A DNA stretch of 64,000 bases from Nymphaea colorata. Lineage: Eukaryota > Streptophyta > Magnoliopsida > Nymphaeales > Nymphaeaceae. The notes under the pieces are model-generated. The model searched no databases and was not told the origin of the DNA. It worked only from the letters and a program-made list of their open reading frames with translations. The stretch covers positions 8,992,571 through 9,056,570 of the forward strand of contig NC_045151.1 of assembly GCF_008831285.2 (NCBI RefSeq). Direction: 5' to 3'. Shown one piece after another: positions 32,400-43,770 of this stretch (positions are counted from its first letter, which is position 1; each line of letters starts with the position of its first letter). The translations under genes and the position numbers were made by a program.

Positions 32400-33835
32400 T
32401 TAGATCATACCTCAATGTAATGCGAGAACAAGTGCGGATACTTCTCTCGCATATCCTCCTCGAGTTCCCATGTGCTCTCTTTCAACCCATGGTGTTGTCA
32501 TTCCACTTTCACTAAAGAAATTCTCTTCATGCGAAACACTTGCTTTCTTTGATCCACAATTCTAATAGATTTTTCTTCTAGTGTCAAATCGTCTTGCACC
32601 TGAATACCTTGAAAATCAATCACATGTGTCGGATCTGGTACATATTTTCGAAGCATGGAAACATGGAAAACATCATGAACATGACTCAAGTCAGGTGATA
32701 GTGTCAATCTGTACGCCACCTCTCTAATCTTCTCTAATATCTCAAAAGGTCCGATGAACCTTGGGCTCAACTTTTCCTTAATACCAAATCGAAAAACACA
32801 TTTAGTAGGTGAAAGTTTCAAGAACACAAGATCACCCACCTCAAAAGCCAACTCTGAGCAATTAACAACTTCTTCCTTATTAATTGTACTTGGTCGGTGT
32901 AACGTTGCAATAGAAAAAGGTTCTTGATCTTGTCATCACCTAATTCGGTCCAATAAGCTGGAAATTTGCATGGCCTTCCATACAAGGCCTCAAAAAGTGT
33001 CATCTCGATATGAGAGTGATAACTGTTATTATATGCAAACTCTGCCAATTTCACATGTTTATCTCATTCTCCTTTCCACTCTAAGACACATGCACGTAAC
33101 ATGTCCTCTAAGGTTTGAATGGTCCTCTCAGATTGCCCATCAGTTTGGGGGTAGAATGCTGTGCTCAGCTTAAGCTTAGTACCCCATGTCCTTTGCAATT
33201 GCCCCCAAAACCTAGAGGTAAATCGTGGATCTCAATCCGCAATGATAGACTTTGGCACTCCCTGCAATCCCACTATCTCGCCAAAATATAACTCTACGAG
33301 ACTTTCTAAGGACTGACTGATTCTTATTGGCAGAAAATGAGCCGACTTCGTAAGTCGATCAACAATGGCATCATGTTGTATTCTGGTGTGAGGCAAACCA
33401 ACCACAAAACCCATCGAATGTCTTCCCATTTCCACACTGGATATCAATTCTTTGCAACAAACCTCCTGGCCGTTTATGCTCTACTTTGACCCGCTGGCAA
33501 ACTAAGCATTTTGTTACATATTCTGCAATTTCACGCTTCATTTCAGGCCACCAAAAATTCTTTCTCATATCTTGAAACATCTTTGTATTGCCAGGGTGTA
33601 TAGAAAACTTAGATTTGTGAGCTTCATCAGTCAACTGACGCTTCACTAGTTCATCTATAGGGACCCACATTCTGTGTCGAAACCGCAATGAACTATCTTC
33701 ATATTGATACCAGGAAGAATTTGCCTTCTTGCTTTCTTCCATGTTCATAGCAAAATTTGGATCTTCCTTTTGCTTCAATATAAGATCTTCCATCGAAGGA
33801 TGTCGTATCATTGCAGTCATCGTTGTTTTGTTCTC
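32400..33835 (-). pseudogene. Gypsy integrase and chromodomain remnant
   Basis: N-terminal zinc-binding region: HPGNTKMFQDMRKNFWWPEM and CLVCQRVKVEHKRPGGLLQ near 33550-33450. The core continues with SIIAD then a TGA (33232-33234) where Arg is expected, [33 protein letters not shown], another stop near 33064, and KLAEFAYNNSYHSHIEM. The C-terminal part has GPFEILEKIREVAYRLTL and DVFHVSMLRKYV. The chromodomain reads VKVE, TGA (32498-32500), QHHGLKESTWELEEDM, so its Trp codon is lost. The integrase cannot be made from this copy. Confidence 0.9.
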
Positions 33836-33853
33836 GTCACTAAGGTGAGACTG

Positions 33854-35105
33854 TCAAGCTATCATACCTTGCAACAATGTCCAAGAACGAGTCAACATAC
33901 TGCACATTGTTTTCTTAGCATGTCTGCTCAAAGCATCAGCCACCACATTCGTTTTTCCTAGATGATATAATATCTTGAAATCATAATCTCTTACATATTC
34001 AATCCATCTTCTTTGCCTCAAGTTTTGAGAGAATATGTACTTCAATGATTTGTGGTCTGTAAACACCTCAAAAATTGCACCATAGAGATAGTATCCCCAC
34101 ATCTGCAATGCAAATACAACCGCTCCCAACTCCAAATCATGAGTGAGATAGTGTTGCTCATGTACCTTCAACTGTCATGATGCATAAGCCACTATATGGC
34201 CATGTTGCATCAATACACATCCATAACCGATTCCCGATGCCTCGGTGTACACCACAAATCCTGACCCGTTGGAAGCGTCAAAACAGGGGCAATGGTAAGC
34301 TTGTCCTTCCAAGATTGGAAACTCTTTTCGTACTCTTCATTCCAAACAAACTTCACTCCTTTTCTTAATAGCATAGTCATGGGCGTAGCTATTTTTGAAA
34401 AGTCTTGTATAAACCCGCAATGATATCCAATCAATCCCAAAAAGCTTCTAACCTCAGTTTCATTGCACGGCGTATTCCAGCCCTGTACAACCGACACCTT
34501 CGCCGGATCAACGAAAATTCCATTATTTGAGATCACATGATCAAGAAAGTTCACTTTCTCTAGCTAGAATTCACATTTTGAGTATTTAGCATATAACTTG
34601 TGCTTGCACAAAAAAAAAAAAAAAAAAAAAGAAACTCAACACACTCTTCAAGTGATCTCGGTGCTTTGCCTCACTATCTGAGTACACCAAAATATCATCC
34701 ATAAAAACAATCACAAACTGATGCAGGTAGTCTTGGAAAACTCGATTCATGAGGTCCATAAACACTAAGGGAGCATTGGTCAACCCAAAAGGCATGACCC
34801 TGAATTTATAGTACCCACATCTAGTTCGAAAAACAGTCTTAGAAACATCTTCCTCCCGCATCAAGAGTTGATAATAACCTGTCCTCAGATTGATCTTGTA
34901 GAATACCTTTTGCATTCTTGAGTTGATCAATCAAACAAGTCTTCAATCCTAGGAAGCAGATACTTATTGTTGATGTGACTTGATTCAACATGCGGTAATC
35001 TATACACAAGCGCATTGTCTCATCCTCCTTCTTAACAAATAACACGGGTGCTCCCCAAGGTGACACGCTTGGTCGAATGAAGCTCTTATCTAACAGCTCC
35101 TGCAA
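33854..35105 (-). pseudogene. Gypsy reverse transcriptase and RNase H remnant
   Basis: Reverse transcriptase: [52 protein letters not shown] and the active-site box [11 protein letters not shown]. RNase [33 protein letters not shown] and [17 protein letters not shown]. At least three frame breaks separate the segments, including an A/T homopolymer of about 23 bp at about 34611-34630 and a garbled stretch near 34920-34990. Confidence 0.9.
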
Positions 35106-35439
35106 TTGCTTCTTAGATTATTCTAATTCTGTCAGTGTCATTCGATATGGTGCCTTAGAAATAGGAGTTGTCTTTGGTAACAACTCTATCTTGAATTCCA
35201 CTTCTCGTGTTGGAGGCAAACTTAACAGTGCCTCAGGAAACACATCGGAGTACTCACTCACAACGGCAACATCATGTAACCTCACCGGTTCCGTTTCATT
35301 GGTCAACATATTGTCTAAGAAAGAAACACTTTCATTTTCTATCAAACGTTTGGCCTTCAATGCAGACACCACTATCTTATCAGTTCGACTAGCTTTTCGT
35401 GCTTGGAAATCTACTGGTTTCATCTCATTCGTCCACAAT

Positions 35440-35851
35440 CGTATCTACTTCTCTCTGCAATCTATAGGCACAATGTGTGCTAAGTCAATCCATGCCCAAA
35501 ATAACATCAAGCTCACTAAAACTTATGAATTATCAACTGTGTAATAAGTGAAATAGGTGGGTGTCCACGTCCACCGTTTGACATAACCTTTCAACAAATA
35601 CGTACTATAGTTAACTTTGTCACATTCTGGCATCTTAAGGAGCTCAAAGATGCGTTCACCCTCTTCAATCCATTCCTCTGCCTTGATAGGGTTTGAGCAC
35701 CCACACAAGTTTGGGCGTATTGTTGCCCTGACGTGCTATCATCCAATAGGGTATGCCCAACAGAATGGGCCGAACTTAGCTCTCTTTGTGCCTCTGTAGC
35801 CGACCCAGCTCGCTTCTTAACCCTACATGGGTACTCCATCTGTACAAACAA
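35440..35851 (-). pseudogene. Gypsy gag and protease remnants fused by deletion
   Basis: The gag pieces around 35523-35851 include AEEWIEEGERIFELLKMPEC and YLLKGYVKRWTW. They are followed within about 30 bp by the protease C-terminus VILGMD, TGA, LSTHC near 35495. The zinc knuckle and the catalytic DSG region that should lie between are gone, so about 1 kb has been deleted. Confidence 0.75.
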
Positions 35852-36061
35852 GAATCTTTGACCGATCTTTCAAGTCAACTCATTGAAGTGCGTCAGCACA
35901 AAGTTTCAAAACATCAATCACTCAAAACAACAATCACCTTCTGTACATATACCTTACTAAAAGATCAAAACTACAATAGAAGTTCAATAAGTAAATGTGT
36001 ACCTGGGCAACACGGCTTCACAGATAGGCCTTAACTCACATCCATAGTGGGGTTTGCCATA

Positions 36062-36073
36062 GCTCTCATACCA
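36062..36073 (-). other. Gypsy primer-binding site
   Basis: Minus-strand TGGTATGAGAGC, one mismatch from the tRNA-Met complement TGGTATCAGAGC. It lies 4 bp inside the 5' LTR edge. Confidence 0.8.
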
Positions 36074-36077
36074 AAAC

Positions 36078-39000
36078 TGTCACACCCCAACCTTTTGACC
36101 CTCAAACAAATTTTTTTTTTATAACCTAAAGCATTGAGGTGCGACTACACAACAATTCAAAAAAGATGGAGCTATGTCATTTGAAACCATGGGGCAAACT
36201 TTCATTTATATAACAATTTCAATTCATACAAAGTCACATCTATGTGTATGACAAAAATGCCCCAAACCACAACTTTGATGCCTAACAAAAATAAGACATC
36301 AAAAAGACCAAACCATGACGCGCCGGCACTACCAAAGACCCAAAACCTCCCCAGTAGGATGTGAGTGAAGCCATCTGATCAACCTGCTGCCCGCGTCCGC
36401 CAAAACCTAAAAACGAAATAACTGAAGGCTTAGCCTTCGCAGTATGACAACAAGCTAGGAAAATCTCAAACCCTCTTAGGTAGGGCTCAAATTTAAGAAC
36501 AATCATAAAAACAATCTATCGTCATGTCGTGTCAGGGCATAGGCACATCATTTGCCAAGAAAACCCCTAACATAGACCACGACATGAAAAGACCACTCAA
36601 GGGCCCCAGAAACACAATCTCAATCACATGCAAGGCATGCTTAAACATTTCATTTCAGTCATAGCATTCACATGCCCATCAATCACATACATTCGTTCAC
36701 ACACATTTCATTCACCTACATTCATTTTCATTAGCTTTAGTGAATTGACAGTTCCTGTCGGTGCAGACATAGGCACGTGCACACCGCGGGTGGCCCATAG
36801 CCGAGAGACAACCCCCGTGGTAGCCCAGAACAGTATGGATCCATTCATCCGCTGCAGCGGTAGAGCACTCATCCATGGATGTGTGAATTCCAAGGAGAGA
36901 TACTCAGCCTTTCCTAGGACACCCAGGTTGGGAAGGCGGGAACCCACGCTCCAAGCACAACACACAACAGTACCCTGGGGCCTTGCACCGCCTGCGCTCC
37001 GAACAGGCGAGACGAGTGGCGAAAGCGGGACGTCTCCCAAACACAATGCCACAACCCACTGGCCTCTCATCTCTTATTCTTTCATTATTATCATTATAAT
37101 TGCACAATCACAGAATGACCGGCTAGCTCATGAGGTTGGTTCACTTCACGAGTGCACTCACACCTCCAATTGCCTCCCCACGAGGTCTACACATAGCATT
37201 AACAGTCATAGCTAGCCGTCATACAATACGGGTACAACTACCCTCCAATTCCAATCAATTGCATTATTGCGCACGGCAATACATATGCAACAATTCACAA
37301 CATTCACATTCATAAAAATTCACATCTTATGAAACACATCAATCAAATCTTTCAAAACTTGACCAAATCCCGAAAGGTAGTCTCGATCCGTGATGGCTCG
37401 TATCTGTCCTATGCAATTATCATTTTATGATGCTCTCTAATGCACAATCGGGGTCGAGGAGACACTCGACTCGATACCCCACCTCATTTGTCCTAAGCAG
37501 TTATCAATTCTAGCATGCACATGTAAATGCATAACAGTTTTCAAAACAAGCTTCTAATAGCTTTCCAAAACAGAACTTGTCACATGACAAATCATTCACA
37601 ATCACACACATCAATCACACCTTTCAAAACTTAGCCAAACCGCGGAGAGTAGTCTCGATCCGTGATTGGCCCGTATCTGTCCTAGACAATTATCATTCTA
37701 GGATGCTTTCTAATGCATAATTGGGGTCGAGGAGATACTCGACTCGATACCCCACCTCATCTGTCCTAAGCAATTATCAATCATAGCATACATATGCAAA
37801 TGCGTAACATTTTCAAAACATGCTTCTCATTGCCTTTCAAAACAAATCATATCATATATCAAACCATTTGCATGCATACACACATTCATTCACAAAGCAA
37901 TCCATCAATCACATCACAATCCTAGGATTCCACGATCCTAGGAACATACATTCACACAATTGCCTAGGCAGGGATTTGCCTGGAATGCCGCCATACCTGT
38001 CGCGCGTCCACTAAACACCTTGAACTATGACCCACATTGCTCAAGGCCTACTTGACGTGCCCGGTGTACCTACAAACATAACAAAATGGTAAGTTCTCTG
38101 CTCGTTTCGCTTACCATCGATACAAATCTGAAAATACCGTTATCGAGGCATGTCTTCGCCTCAAATGGGTGTCGACCCACGAAACCCTCCAAAAAGGGTC
38201 TCTACCCAACCCACGAGGTTGCCGCCAAGGATTAGAACTCAAAACTTGTATTCGACTTATCACATGTACGATTCTCACTTGTTTTCCTTAGTTGAGGTGT
38301 CTTCCCCACCATAAGATTCTCAACATACAACGTATATGCACCTCAATAGAAGCATATCTCCCCAAGCTCACCAAAATGATTCTAACGTTCTCCACAACAA
38401 CACAATCTCTACCATGCTTCCTAATTGCTTTGAAAATCAACCCATCATGCTTATAAGATCATTGTAGACATGGATCATCGTTCCTCCACATGAGTCCTAG
38501 ACCTTCCCCAAAATAGTAACGTCGTTAACAAACATCCTAATTCATCAAATCTTAAATCTAGCATGCTCCATTAATAATTATACATGCTCCAACAGCAAAT
38601 ATACAACAATCTAGGCTCGATTAGGCCTTGCTCACCCCAATTTAAGAGTCTGAACTGCTGCAGTCCTCCCGGCAGCCACCTCACAAGTTCGAGAGGTCCT
38701 CAAACGGCTAAAATCCCGCAATGCAGCCACACCAACGCATTCTAGCCGCTGTTATGAGGGGGAAGAACACATCCCCAAGCTGAAATCCGATCAAACAACG
38801 ATAAGAAAATCAAAAATCGACGAAAAGGAGGTTTAAGAGAGAGGTGCTGTCGTTAGAAGAGGCCCATAGTAGTTGTAAAAGGGGCTGTGAGAGAGGGAAA
38901 AGCGTGGGCAGAGGGTGCTGACGGAGAGGGGAGATTGCAGGTAGAGAGAGAGAGTGCAAGGATGCGTGGGAGGAAGAGGGCATGCATAGAGAGAGGACGA

Positions 39001-39356
39001 GCAAAGAGGGTTCAGACAAAAGGGGAGAGGCTCGAGCAGAGAGCATGGACAGAGAGAGAGTGCGGGAGAGAGAGCTGTCCGAAAAGGGAAACAACACGGG
39101 AGGGAGAGGAAGAGACAGAGAGAGAGACCGATGGCTCACCTAAGCACTGCCGCCGTCGCCGCCGTCCACTTCCATCGCCGCTGTACCGACCTCCATCTTC
39201 CTCTTCTCTGCGTTGTGGTCATAGCAAAGGGAGAGACGAAGAGGGGAAACGATGGAGACGAGGGAGAAGAGGGCGACGTCGGGCTCCCACACTACTGGAT
39301 TTGGGTCCGGGTCCGCACCCGATCCAGCCCACGTAGAAAATGAGTCGAGCGTTACA
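36078..39356 (-). repeat. Gypsy 5' LTR (3279 bp)
   Basis: Pairs with 28305-32364. It ends TCGAGCGTTACA before the target-site copy TATTT at 39357-39361. The GC-rich 3' part with GAGAGA tracts (38880-39350) is the most diverged section. Confidence 0.93.
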
Positions 39357-39361
39357 TATTT

Positions 39362-39390
39362 GGCCCGTGTTGCGCCGAGGGATAGTCGGT
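39362..39390 (-). pseudogene. Probable host exon, right half, split by the gypsy element
   Basis: Starts after a TTGCAG acceptor and joins 28261-28304 in one open frame once the element is removed (see that entry). The protein is unknown to me. Confidence 0.4.
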
Positions 39391-39879
39391 CTGCAACACA
39401 AGTGAAGGCATTGAAAAAGAAAAACCAAGAACCTAAGACAATAAAGCACCTAAACAACCCATGTCACAATGAAAGTGAAAACTAAACATGACACTATGCA
39501 GGAAACCATTAAAGCAGAAAACAATTGCCCAACTCAACAAAACTAAATAATCAAACTAAATCAAAATGGGATCTTACTGAATACAAATCAAACCAATGAC
39601 CTTAACCGCTGGACATGTGCAATAGCTAACTAAAGGATCTATTCAACTAACCTGACACCAACGTGATACAAGAGAAACTGAGCATTATCCTCGTCTAAAA
39701 CCATGAAGGACCTGAGGACATAAAATTGATTGGTCCTTTTGAAAAGAGATAAGAGGTGTTCCATGACAAACTCAACCCTAAGTCTGGGTTATGTTGAAGA
39801 CACTCGGTTAAGATGGAATAATGGGCCAGGCTTAATCACTTGTCCCAGATGATATGCATCTCTTGAGACAAAGAAAATG
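39391..39879. other. Non-coding stretch right of the gypsy element
   Basis: No conserved exon, terminal repeat or transposon domain recognised. Confidence 0.4.
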
Positions 39880-41185
39880 AAATTCGTCAAACTCAACATG
39901 AGTTGACTAGGTTCGACGAGTTTCATCTATTCCATGAATGGACTAATGGTTTGGTAGTGGAATAGCCAACATCTTTCAAGGCCGAAGGGGATTGGGAATG
40001 AAATGACAAACATATTTGAAGACCAAAGCAGATTGGTTAGTTTCTCCTATGACTAGAGGAGATGTCAACTTTTTAGCTTGAAATAGTTCAAAAAAGATCA
40101 ATTTAACTAATAATCATGAGTGCTCGTGTTGTGCAAATAATATGACCTTCATTTACACATAGCACCTACTGTACAAGCATTAGGATTCATTTCGTGTCAA
40201 TGTCGTCAAATCTCTAGAATGGATGACTTTCAATTTCCAAAATATGAACATAAAGGAATCATCCTCAGTATCTTAGGTAATCAAAAATAGGAGAAGATAT
40301 TGACCCTAGGACCACACATCTACCAAAGATTTTCACATTCAATTCCTGTGAGTTCAGCCTTCATGCCTTTCATCTCTTGGTAGACACCTTTTGCTTTTTT
40401 TTCCTCTTTGTTTTTTCTTTCTTTCTTTTGCATTCAGCTTTTGCCTTAAAATTTTTTTTCCTTGATTTTTTTTTTTTTAGGCTGACCTTCACCTTTGAGG
40501 GAATACCTCGCCACCCCAAAGGCTACTACGAAGCTCCACCGCTTTGGCAGTTATGTGTAGCTTTGTCGCATATCCAACCCACTTCACCTTGTGGGTTTTC
40601 GACGAACCAAAGGTTCATAAGTCGTTATCTTCGCGGTATAGACATAAATCACCTATATGCCTACCCGGTACTCTTGATTACTGACCCAGAGGAATGACTA
40701 CACAAGCCCCGAGCCAATCTCTCAACTCTCATTTTACTACCTGCCAAGATCTTACAAAGGATTTTGGCTTTTCTGTCAAGATAGCTTCTTCTTGTTAAAT
40801 CCTTACAAATGTTTGATTATCAGAGTCAATAGCATTTCCTAGTCTCGACTTTCTCAACTTCACAGGACCTTTCCTTACTGCTCATATTCAAGATCTTTTT
40901 AGTTTTCCTCTTCCATTGTTTGGCAACAAAAATTTGAGATTTTATCCTTCTGCTCAAGGAGGTACTAAGAATAAAGAAAAGCCACATCATTGTGTGAGAA
41001 GACACTTTTAAAATGTTTTTAAGCAAAACTCAAAATTATCACTTTTACAAAAATTCTTAACATCAAATAGTATATCACCAAGAGGAAGGAATTCTACTCT
41101 GAAGAAGAGGGTGAATGCAAAATAGCATAGGTTGGTTGGGTAGAAAAATGAACTTCACCAACTCTCCTAGAATACGAAAGGTTGG
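39880..41185. repeat. A-core repeat, copy 3
   Basis: Clearly alignable to 8935-10260 and 12440-13750: GAGGGAATACCTCGCCACC, AAAGGCTACTACGAAGCTCC, ACATAAATCACCTATATGCC and the AAAGTACTTGACATCAAAT region (here TTCTTAACATCAAATAG). It is much more diverged than the two tandem copies. No ALA exons lie beside it, so the repeat moved independently of that gene. Confidence 0.75.
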
Positions 41186-42173
41186 TTTAATAGTGATGAT
41201 TTTCCATGCATGTTTGAGTCCTCAACTGATTGAAAGTTTTACAAATGGTTTAGGTTAAGCTCTTATCTTTCCCCAAAGGAAGCCCGGGATAAACCAATCC
41301 TATGTGGTGGGTTTTGTAAAATCATCAAGTGCATGATAATGACAACTACGGGATTGGACTCTGTAAGACTCTAAATGTACGACTATCCACCAAAGTTTGA
41401 TCAGTCTTGTGCCCTGGTTACATGATTATAAACTTCAATTTCACAAGCTAATTGAAGTCCATTGTCAAAAAGAAAAAATTAACAAAAAGTTTCTTAAAGG
41501 CAAAAGAATACCAAAGTACAAAATGCTTAGGTTTATAATAATCAAGAAACTCCAGTACTTGCCAAAAAATGGTCATGAAATGTAACCATCAGAAAAGAAA
41601 AACGAAATCAAAGTATGAATTTAGTGTGAACTGTCTCCCAAAATTATTCAAAAATAGCCAAATTCAGAACCACTTAGAGTGATCCTGTATGTGGAACAAA
41701 ATACTTATACAATAACAAATTAATCAGAGAGAAATTGGCCTGCAGCCTGCTTAGCAGCAGAACACAACAGAAACAACATCAGTGATGAACTATCATATCA
41801 TGAGGCCTGCAGGAAAGGATTCAGGAAAAGAGCAGCAATCTTCAACATTGCCATGACAGATGCATTGTTTCCATTGTTGTTAGGCATGTGAGCTTATGCA
41901 GGCCACAAGAACATTTTACCTTCCTAGTTTAATCCCTCGAAAGGATTTTATGACTATAAAAAGGCAGCAAAACTCACATTTTGATACAAGATCATGAAGA
42001 TTTATAATAATTTTTGTAGGATTGACCAATGGCCTTATCTGCATATGTTGGAAAGGAAACAATCCAACAGATGAAACATAAACAGAAGAACCATCATCGA
42101 CCAGTTAGCAATTGGTATCTGCTTCCACATTCCTAGAGGAAATAGGAGAATGAGAATTTTGCTCCAAATACAC
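41186..42173. other. Non-coding stretch between A-core copy 3 and B2
   Basis: AT-rich; no conserved exon or repeat partner recognised by eye. Confidence 0.4.
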
Positions 42174-42564
42174 AAAGCCAGAAAATCATATATATGCATT
42201 TTATCAATATGAAAAAACATGAGCACCCTGTTCATGGGACTGTGGCCAGTTCACACAGTAAAGAGTCAGACTTCACAACAGCCAAAAGGATTCATCCAAT
42301 CCAATGTGCCTAACAACCAAAAGAGTACAAGGAAAATGTACATTCCAATTGCACACAATTGGGCTTCAAAAGAATGAAATGCCATCACTATCAAGAATCA
42401 AAATGGAAGCATTCTCAAAACCCAAACATTTATGCAACAGAAACAAGAAAGAAGCACCAAGGACAAAAAAAAAAAGAAAAAAAGAGGAAAAATCTGTCTT
42501 ATTTGTCTTCCTCCTTCTCAGTCTAAAATTTTCTCTTCTGGCTGTGTGGCTGTTTGATACAAAC

Positions 42565-42650
42565 CTAAGATAAGTATTCATTACTTCACAAAGTCCAACC
42601 ATAACCCCTGGATCCCAGTGCAATTTCCTGGATGAATCCAAAACAATCAT
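42565..42650 (-). pseudogene. Unidentified conserved exon in B2
   Basis: Same 86-bp exon as 15353-15438 and the same peptide (SSRKLHWDPGVMVGLCEVM), with TTTAG acceptor and GTTTGT donor. Unknown protein. Confidence 0.5.
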
Positions 42651-43156
42651 CTAAAGAATGCAATCTGAGTTTATAAATTTTGGTTTAGAAATAGAAGCTC
42701 AGATATCAAAACTCAAAAGTACTAGCTGACACGCTTGCCTATTGAAGGACATATTCATGATGGAAAGTTTATATTGATTTTTTTTTTCATTATCTAAAAT
42801 GACCTAGCAAGCATCTATACACAACCACATGCACCTTGTAGAGCACATGATCAAAGATCTGAAAATCAATTTTGTGGAACATAACGATTATGCTAAGTCA
42901 CACAGGTATTGCTTTTATGGAGCAGTATCCATACTCATATGGGTACGTGGTACGGGTACTGGTATGTCCATGCTACGTCCCGAGTACGATCAACATACCC
43001 ATGACCATATCCTTCATTTTTTTTGGACATGCTCAATGTTAACCAAGTCCATTTCTGTCCAAAAATTAGCGTTTTTATTCTTTTCTTTTTTTGGACTCAT
43101 GAATGTGTTGTTCTGTTTGTTTAATCTTTGAATTCTTATTTTTTGCTTATATATAT

Positions 43157-43192
<36 letters not shown>

Positions 43193-43252
43193 GGTCGTAC
43201 CCAAGTTTTTTTTTTTTAAATGGTACGTACCCGTACCTATGTGACATAGCCA
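43193..43252. repeat. Transposon terminus, copy 3 (in B2)
   Basis: CGTACCCAAG, T run, AAATGGTACGTACCCGTACC, TATGTGACATAG. The upstream GGTACGGGTAC at about 42950 is an imperfect inverted partner, so B2 may hold a complete short element of about 320 bp. Confidence 0.55.
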
Positions 43253-43422
43253 TTAAGCACAACACTATTGAAATAAGCCAAAACAACTGCCAAGAGAACC
43301 ACCCTAGTCATGGGCTCACCCAAACACCTAAAAAATCCTTCATATATACAAAATCAAACTAAAACGATATTCCTTGTTTGAGCACAAGACAAAGATATTT
43401 CCACAGGAAAATACAGACTTAC

Positions 43423-43741
43423 TTGATAAAGTCAGTTGTTCGCTCATACATTCCTCGTCCAACATAATGCCTTTCCTTAAATCAGAAAAGAACAGCTGTT
43501 AGGAACAACAATAAATGAATAAGATCCATAGAAAATACAATGGGAAGAACAATGGAGAAACCAAACCTGATGCATCCACTTGATAAATCTCCTAACAAGC
43601 CATTGATCACATCGGTTTGTCAGCCTATGACAAGCTGGAATGCGCATGAGTAGGCTAAAGGCCAGCTGGACACTTGCATATGCAATTAGAACAAAGATGT
43701 AGGTCTTGTAGAAAACGGACTTTGGATTTTGAAGTCCCTTC
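43423..43741 (-). pseudogene. Callose synthase fragment in B2, two exons
   Basis: Exon 43567-43741 codes KGLQNPKSVFYKTYIF, continuing to SLLMRIPACHRLTNRCDQWL and FIKWMHQ. Exon 43423-43475 codes ERHYVGRGMYERTTDFIK, the conserved signature after the first membrane cluster. Both are open, with intact AG, GTTTGG and GTAAGT signals. Unlike B1, the Arg codon CGA is kept. Upstream exons are missing because B2 ends 30 bp before the exon start. The next exon does not follow. Confidence 0.85.
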
Positions 43742-43770
43742 CTGCATGGTTATCACTATCATAGTTTAGA

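Larger units (their letters stand above)
28305..39356 (-). mobile_element. Ty3/gypsy chromovirus (Del/Tekay-like), long LTRs, internally deleted
   Basis: The LTRs at 28305-32364 and 36078-39356 begin TGTCACACC on the plus strand and end in ACA. The 5-bp target site TATTT is present at 28300-28304 and 39357-39361. The internal 3.7 kb holds gag, protease, RT, RNase H, integrase and chromodomain remnants on the minus strand. The polypurine tract CCTTAAGGAGGGTAGGA and a tRNA-Met-like primer site sit at the expected places. The AAATTTCCTTAAGGAGG tract and chromodomain point to the Del/Tekay clade. Much of gag and most of protease are deleted, and several stops interrupt pol, so it is non-autonomous. 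Confidence 0.95.
42174..43770. repeat. Segmental duplication, copy B2
   Basis: Counterpart of 14963-16508. It retains a GTACGGGTAC-rich segment at about 42934-43010 that B1 has lost, and it carries intact versions of both callose synthase exons. Confidence 0.9.

Noticed and set aside
31925-32515. Long plus-strand frames rich in Arg, Glu and Lys
   Set aside because: They come from a GAGA-rich tract in the gypsy LTR and run past the LTR into the minus-strand pol remnant.
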